From Bacilli bacterium (lineage in GTDB: Bacteria; Bacillota_I; Bacilli_A; Haloplasmatales; Haloplasmataceae), in NCBI GenBank assembly GCA_012516175.1, contig JAAYWZ010000160.1, forward strand, positions 1-45,571: a stretch of DNA of 45,571 nt. Reading direction: 5' to 3'. The notes under the pieces are model-generated. The model was not told the origin of the DNA, ran no database searches, and saw nothing but the letters and a program-made list of their open reading frames with translations. Position 1 is the stretch's first letter. Each line of letters starts with the position of its first letter. The position numbers and the translations under genes are program-made. Of the stretch, positions 42,395 to 45,571 are shown piece by piece.

Positions 42395-44298
42395 TATTCA
42401 GACCCCCTTAATGATGGATTGAATGCATCTCTTAACGCATTACCAAACATGTTGAAGGTAATCATGAGGATCGAGATGATAATTGATGGGAACACTAGTA
42501 AGTATGGTTTATCAATGATATAGGAACGACCTTCAGCAAGTAGTACCCCAATCGAAGTTCCTGATAATTTAAATAATCCTAAGTTAATTGATGTACCACG
42601 ACCGATACCATATCCTAAATAAGATACTGTGGATTCTGAGAAGATTACAGCCGGAACCATTAGAACACTGGCTGTAATAATCGTACCGATACCATTAGGT
42701 AGAATGTGACGGAAGATAATTCGTGAGTCTTTAGCACCAAGCGTACGTGAAGCTAAGACATATTCACGTCCTTTATACCGATAAAACTGCGTCCGGGTAA
42801 CTGAAGCTACCCCCAGCCAACCCGTTACTGTCAGTAACATAATCAACATAACAGGACCAGGTTTCTTAAATATTAAGAGGAAGAAGGATAACCAAACAAG
42901 GAATGGAATCCGACCAACGATTTCCGTAAACCGTTCCATTAAGAGGTCTACCCAACCACCATAATATCCTTCAATTGCACCATAGACGATACCAATGGAA
43001 ATATTGATTGCTGCTACAACAACACCGACAAATAACGATGTTCTTAACCCATACCATAATAAGGCGAAATAGTCTTTGCCTTCATAATCGGTTCCAAAGA
43101 GATAATAAGGAATTTTATCATAGCCTTTATACCTCATATAATCTAAGACAACATCATATGAATAATATTCTTTACCATCGATAACAATTGGATCATTTCG
43201 TCCGTAAACACGTTTAATCGGACAACCGTCTTTATATGTCACCGCATAAGGATTGGATTCATCACGTGAAACAACTTCACAAACATCTGCATACTTAGCA
43301 AGAAGTTGATCATACTCAGTTGAACTCATTGATCTTTCACGTTTTTCATAGAACGCTGCTGCGTAAACATTATATTCAAAATCGGCACGGTAATAAATAC
43401 CGTTAGCTCTTTCATATAAACCATTACCTTGGATGATTCCATAGTTTACTGAGAAATCATAACCGAATTCATTGACAATTGGTTCAGAACTAGAATCATC
43501 GAGTAGTTGTATGTATTCCATCGTCACTAAACCATGTTGAACATCGGAAGATACTAGCACTTGAACACGAGCTTCGTAATCTTCTTCAAGTTCTACAAAA
43601 TCATTTATTTCAAATTTATATGTACCAGGTTCAATAATTGTACCTAATTCTACAAAGCCATAATTTGGTACAGATAATCTAACAATGGCATTGGTATTTG
43701 TACCTGCTAAATCGGTAACTTTAATCACTAATACTGGATTATTCGCAACGACAAAAGTATAAGCACTTTTAGCTTGTAAAATTGCAGTTCCTGGCTCTCT
43801 TAAACGAACACTATTAACACCATCGTAACAGAAGGAATTTTTCTCATGACATGGTGTAGTATACATTCTGATCGTTCCAGGAATGATAAATTGTTCTAAT
43901 TTACCTTCAGGAATACCTATACCTGTTTCAGGGTCAATTGTTTCTCTTCTTACAGGTTGTTCAGTAAATTTAACAATTCCATCGAGGATACCTATTTTTT
44001 CAAGTAAGGGCACTCTTGGAGGTAAAAAGGCTACTTGTTCTTCCATAACTTTGTAGTTTTTCGGAGTTATAATCGGTACAATAATGGATAGGAAGATAAG
44101 AATACCTAAAATTATCGACGCAGTAACATTCGTTTTATTTTTGGTAAAACGAATCATCGCATCTTTAAAATAACCAATTGGTTTTGTTTCAAATTTCTTA
44201 TCAAATATTCTTTCGTCAACTTGAACGAACTCGAACATTGATGGGTCCACTTGGGGTGTAGACTTTGTTTCGTAAATGTTATCTGTTTCGTGAATCAT
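42394..44298 (-). CDS. oppC: Oligopeptide ABC transporter permease OppC (enlarged)
   Basis: 634 residues, about twice the normal length. A cytosolic N-terminus (about 1-58) leads to the first membrane helix (60-78). An extra beta-rich extracellular region (about 80-400) has two possible disulfide pairs (CHEKNSFC; CEVVSRDESNPYAVTYKDGC). The usual permease core follows (about 402-620), with helices and the EAA-type loop (YVLASRTLGAKDSRIIFRHILPN). The extra domain may bind or guide peptides at the cell surface, or dock a binding protein; that is inference. It overlaps oppB by four bases. Confidence 0.92.
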   Translation of the reverse strand: MIHETDNIYETKSTPQVDPSMFEFVQVDERIFDKKFETKPIGYFKDAMIRFTKNKTNVTASIILGILIFLSIIVPIITPKNYKVMEEQVAFLPPRVPLLEKIGILDGIVKFTEQPVRRETIDPETGIGIPEGKLEQFIIPGTIRMYTTPCHEKNSFCYDGVNSVRLREPGTAILQAKSAYTFVVANNPVLVIKVTDLAGTNTNAIVRLSVPNYGFVELGTIIEPGTYKFEINDFVELEEDYEARVQVLVSSDVQHGLVTMEYIQLLDDSSSEPIVNEFGYDFSVNYGIIQGNGLYERANGIYYRADFEYNVYAAAFYEKRERSMSSTEYDQLLAKYADVCEVVSRDESNPYAVTYKDGCPIKRVYGRNDPIVIDGKEYYSYDVVLDYMRYKGYDKIPYYLFGTDYEGKDYFALLWYGLRTSLFVGVVVAAINISIGIVYGAIEGYYGGWVDLLMERFTEIVGRIPFLVWLSFFLLIFKKPGPVMLIMLLTVTGWLGVASVTRTQFYRYKGREYVLASRTLGAKDSRIIFRHILPNGIGTIITASVLMVPAVIFSESTVSYLGYGIGRGTSINLGLFKLSGTSIGVLLAEGRSYIIDKPYLLVFPSIIISILMITFNMFGNALRDAFNPSLRGSE

Positions 44299-45365
44299 TT
44301 TCTAGCCCCCATTCTAATCCGTGGGTCAACTAAACCATATGATAAGTCAACCAAGAGGATTGCAAATAAACTAATTGATGTATAGAATGCTGATAAAGCT
44401 AAAATTACATTATAATCCATATTATTTAAAGTTAAAGCTTGGAAATACAAGGTACCCATTCCAGGAATACCATATACTCTTTCAATAACCATTGAACCAC
44501 TAACTAAGGAAACGAATGAGAAAATGATTGATGGAACTAGTGGTACTAAAGAGTTACGAAGTGCGTGTCTTACAACAGCTTGACGTCTTGTTAAACCTTT
44601 TGTACGAGCGAGTAATAAGAATTCTGAAGTTAATACTTCTGTTAATTCTGCCCGTGTTAATCTGGTTAAATAGGCAATTTCACCAAATGATAAGGCTAAT
44701 ACAGGTAAGACGAGTGCAGTGTATTGAATTGCGCCTTTCAAGTCACTAGCTGGCCACTGCGATGGTAACCAATGGAAGCCATAACCAAAAATTAGGATGA
44801 GGATTAATAGTAAAACGAAGTTAGGTATGGAGATAAAGATCATAACCCCCAAAGAAATCGCATTATCAATCATTTTGTCTTTCTTAAGGGCGGCAATAAT
44901 CCCGAAGGTAAATCCGATTGGCATATAAACAAATAAGGCTATGAGGTTTAACTTCATAGTATGTGGTAGTCTTTCCTTTGCCAAATCAAATACGCCCCAG
45001 TTTACCATTACACGAGTGGATACACCCCAGTTCCAATGGAATAAGACGTTTTTCACCCAACGTACATATTGAGTTGCGATTGGTACAGGTTTGTAGACTC
45101 GGTATTGTGTAGTTTCATCTTTATAGAAACATTTCTTACATTGTTCCGCCTGACCTCTACGAATACGAGCCACTTCAGCAGGATCCTTAATTACCTCGGT
45201 GTAATAATATCCGTCAGCTCTTAATTTTTCATAATATATTTCTTTTTGATCCTTATCAGTTGGCGGATATTCTGGAACAAGTCTGATGGTAATAAACAAG
45301 ATGGAAAGGAAAGTAAATAATACGATAAAAATCCAGATAAATCTAATTATGATGTATCTCAGCAC
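44295..45365 (-). CDS. oppB: Oligopeptide ABC transporter permease OppB
   Basis: 356 residues. The first membrane helix (about 8-28) is followed by a soluble extracellular insertion (about 30-105) with a CKKC pair (76-79), then the permease core with five further helices and the EAA loop (FLLLARTKGLTRRQAVVRHALRNSLVP). The start is GTG 45365, with GGAG about seven bases upstream. It is the first gene of oppBCDF-DUF3899 in this window; no oppA lies between it and the promoter, so the binding protein must be elsewhere. Confidence 0.93.
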   Translation of the reverse strand: MLRYIIIRFIWIFIVLFTFLSILFITIRLVPEYPPTDKDQKEIYYEKLRADGYYYTEVIKDPAEVARIRRGQAEQCKKCFYKDETTQYRVYKPVPIATQYVRWVKNVLFHWNWGVSTRVMVNWGVFDLAKERLPHTMKLNLIALFVYMPIGFTFGIIAALKKDKMIDNAISLGVMIFISIPNFVLLLILILIFGYGFHWLPSQWPASDLKGAIQYTALVLPVLALSFGEIAYLTRLTRAELTEVLTSEFLLLARTKGLTRRQAVVRHALRNSLVPLVPSIIFSFVSLVSGSMVIERVYGIPGMGTLYFQALTLNNMDYNVILALSAFYTSISLFAILLVDLSYGLVDPRIRMGARK

Positions 45366-45395
45366 TTGTTTCTCCTACTTTCTTCTAAATTTTTC

Positions 45396-45413
45396 ATAAT
45401 TCTTTGTTAATTA
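45396..45413. repeat. Left arm of an 18-bp inverted repeat around the opp promoter
   Basis: ATAATTCTTTGTTAATTA here is the exact reverse complement of 45552-45569. The arm lies in the oppB 5' leader. Confidence 0.85.
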
Positions 45414-45448
45414 CTCCAAACTAATAAATTGATTGTATGTATTATTTT

Positions 45449-45476
45449 ATTATATTGATTTTTATGAAAAAGTCAA
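45449..45476 (-). promoter_or_regulatory. Promoter of the opp operon
   Basis: On the minus strand TTGACT (45471-45476), 16 bases and TATAAT (45449-45454), about 85 bases before the oppB start. Confidence 0.75.
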
Positions 45477-45551
45477 TTTCTTCTGTGAAACTTTTTACAT
45501 GGCTTATTTTTCCAGTTAAATTTAGGAATTCTTTTATTAATTTAAACCGAA

Positions 45552-45569
45552 TAATTAACAAAGAATTAT
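45552..45569. repeat. Right arm of the 18-bp inverted repeat
   Basis: TAATTAACAAAGAATTAT, the exact reverse complement of 45396-45413, at the right edge of the window and upstream of the opp promoter. The 45477-45551 stretch between holds no gene. Confidence 0.85.
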
Positions 45570-45571
45570 CG

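Noticed and set aside
45358-45397. Twelve-codon leader peptide (MKNLEESRRNKC) overlapping the oppB start
   Set aside because: The ATG lacks a well-spaced ribosome site and short frames are common in AT-rich DNA; too weak to call.
1-45571. CRISPR arrays, prophage, insertion sequences, tRNA or rRNA genes
   Set aside because: I saw no regularly spaced repeats, transposase or phage genes, and no tRNA-like or rRNA sequence in the gaps between genes.

Overview
The window is a chromosomal segment of a low-G+C, spore-forming Bacillota. The evidence is AT-rich DNA with strong AGGAGG-type ribosome sites, a T-box-controlled thrS, a DnaB/DnaI primosome, AddAB, Spx, RelQ, HPr with both His15 and Ser46, cre-like sites, and spore coat genes (a CotY/CotZ protein, a CotO-like protein and a YheC/YheD-type ATP-grasp protein). 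Genes such as coaE, mutM, addB and oppB end in TGA, and Trp is encoded by TGG, so the standard bacterial code applies. Some traits (a methylglyoxal synthase, DUF3899, and Opp ATPases with coiled-coil insertions) suggest the Turicibacter/Haloplasma/Erysipelotrichia neighbourhood rather than a classical Bacillus. That placement is a guess.

Layout. 0-1.4 kb: the first codons of an outgoing gene and a decayed alpha-mannosidase gene that keeps its promoter and cre-like site. 1.4-12.2 kb: a replication/repair block on the minus strand (polA, a cell-surface Ig-like protein, mutM, coaE, a small unknown, dnaB, dnaI, then a T-box leader, a small membrane protein and thrS), in Bacillus-like order. 12.2-19.4 kb: a VanY-type peptidase, a PH-domain membrane protein, two overlapping ATP-grasp genes, a diacylglycerol kinase, a Pro/Tyr-rich small protein, a DUF2156 protein and a beta-hydroxyacid dehydrogenase. 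19.5-22.7 kb: ptsH, a membrane protein with a degenerate PTS EIIB domain, two small beta-rich paralogues, mgsA, a CotY/CotZ coat protein and a CotO-like protein. 22.7-25.7 kb: a structured leader, an ECF S-component with coaX (pantothenate uptake and first step of CoA synthesis), and a CNNM/CorC membrane protein. 25.9-33 kb: addB-addA. 33-35.2 kb: an MsmK/UgpC-type sugar ABC ATPase and a PucR-type regulator. 35.2-45.4 kb: rhodanese, nadK, relQ, a CYTH protein, spx, trpS and oppBCDF with a DUF3899 gene, resembling the B. subtilis yjb/opp/trpS region.

Most of the window is housekeeping. The least ordinary parts are the spore-surface cluster around 20.6-22.7 kb, with a perfect hairpin covering the coat gene's ribosome site; the cysteine-less EIIB membrane protein next to ptsH; the oligopeptide transporter whose four subunits all carry insertions and whose promoter is flanked by an 18-bp perfect inverted repeat; the three-hairpin leader before the pantothenate genes; and a membrane protein placed between the threonine T-box and thrS. 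Convergent gene pairs repeatedly share one bidirectional hairpin that contains or abuts their stop codons.
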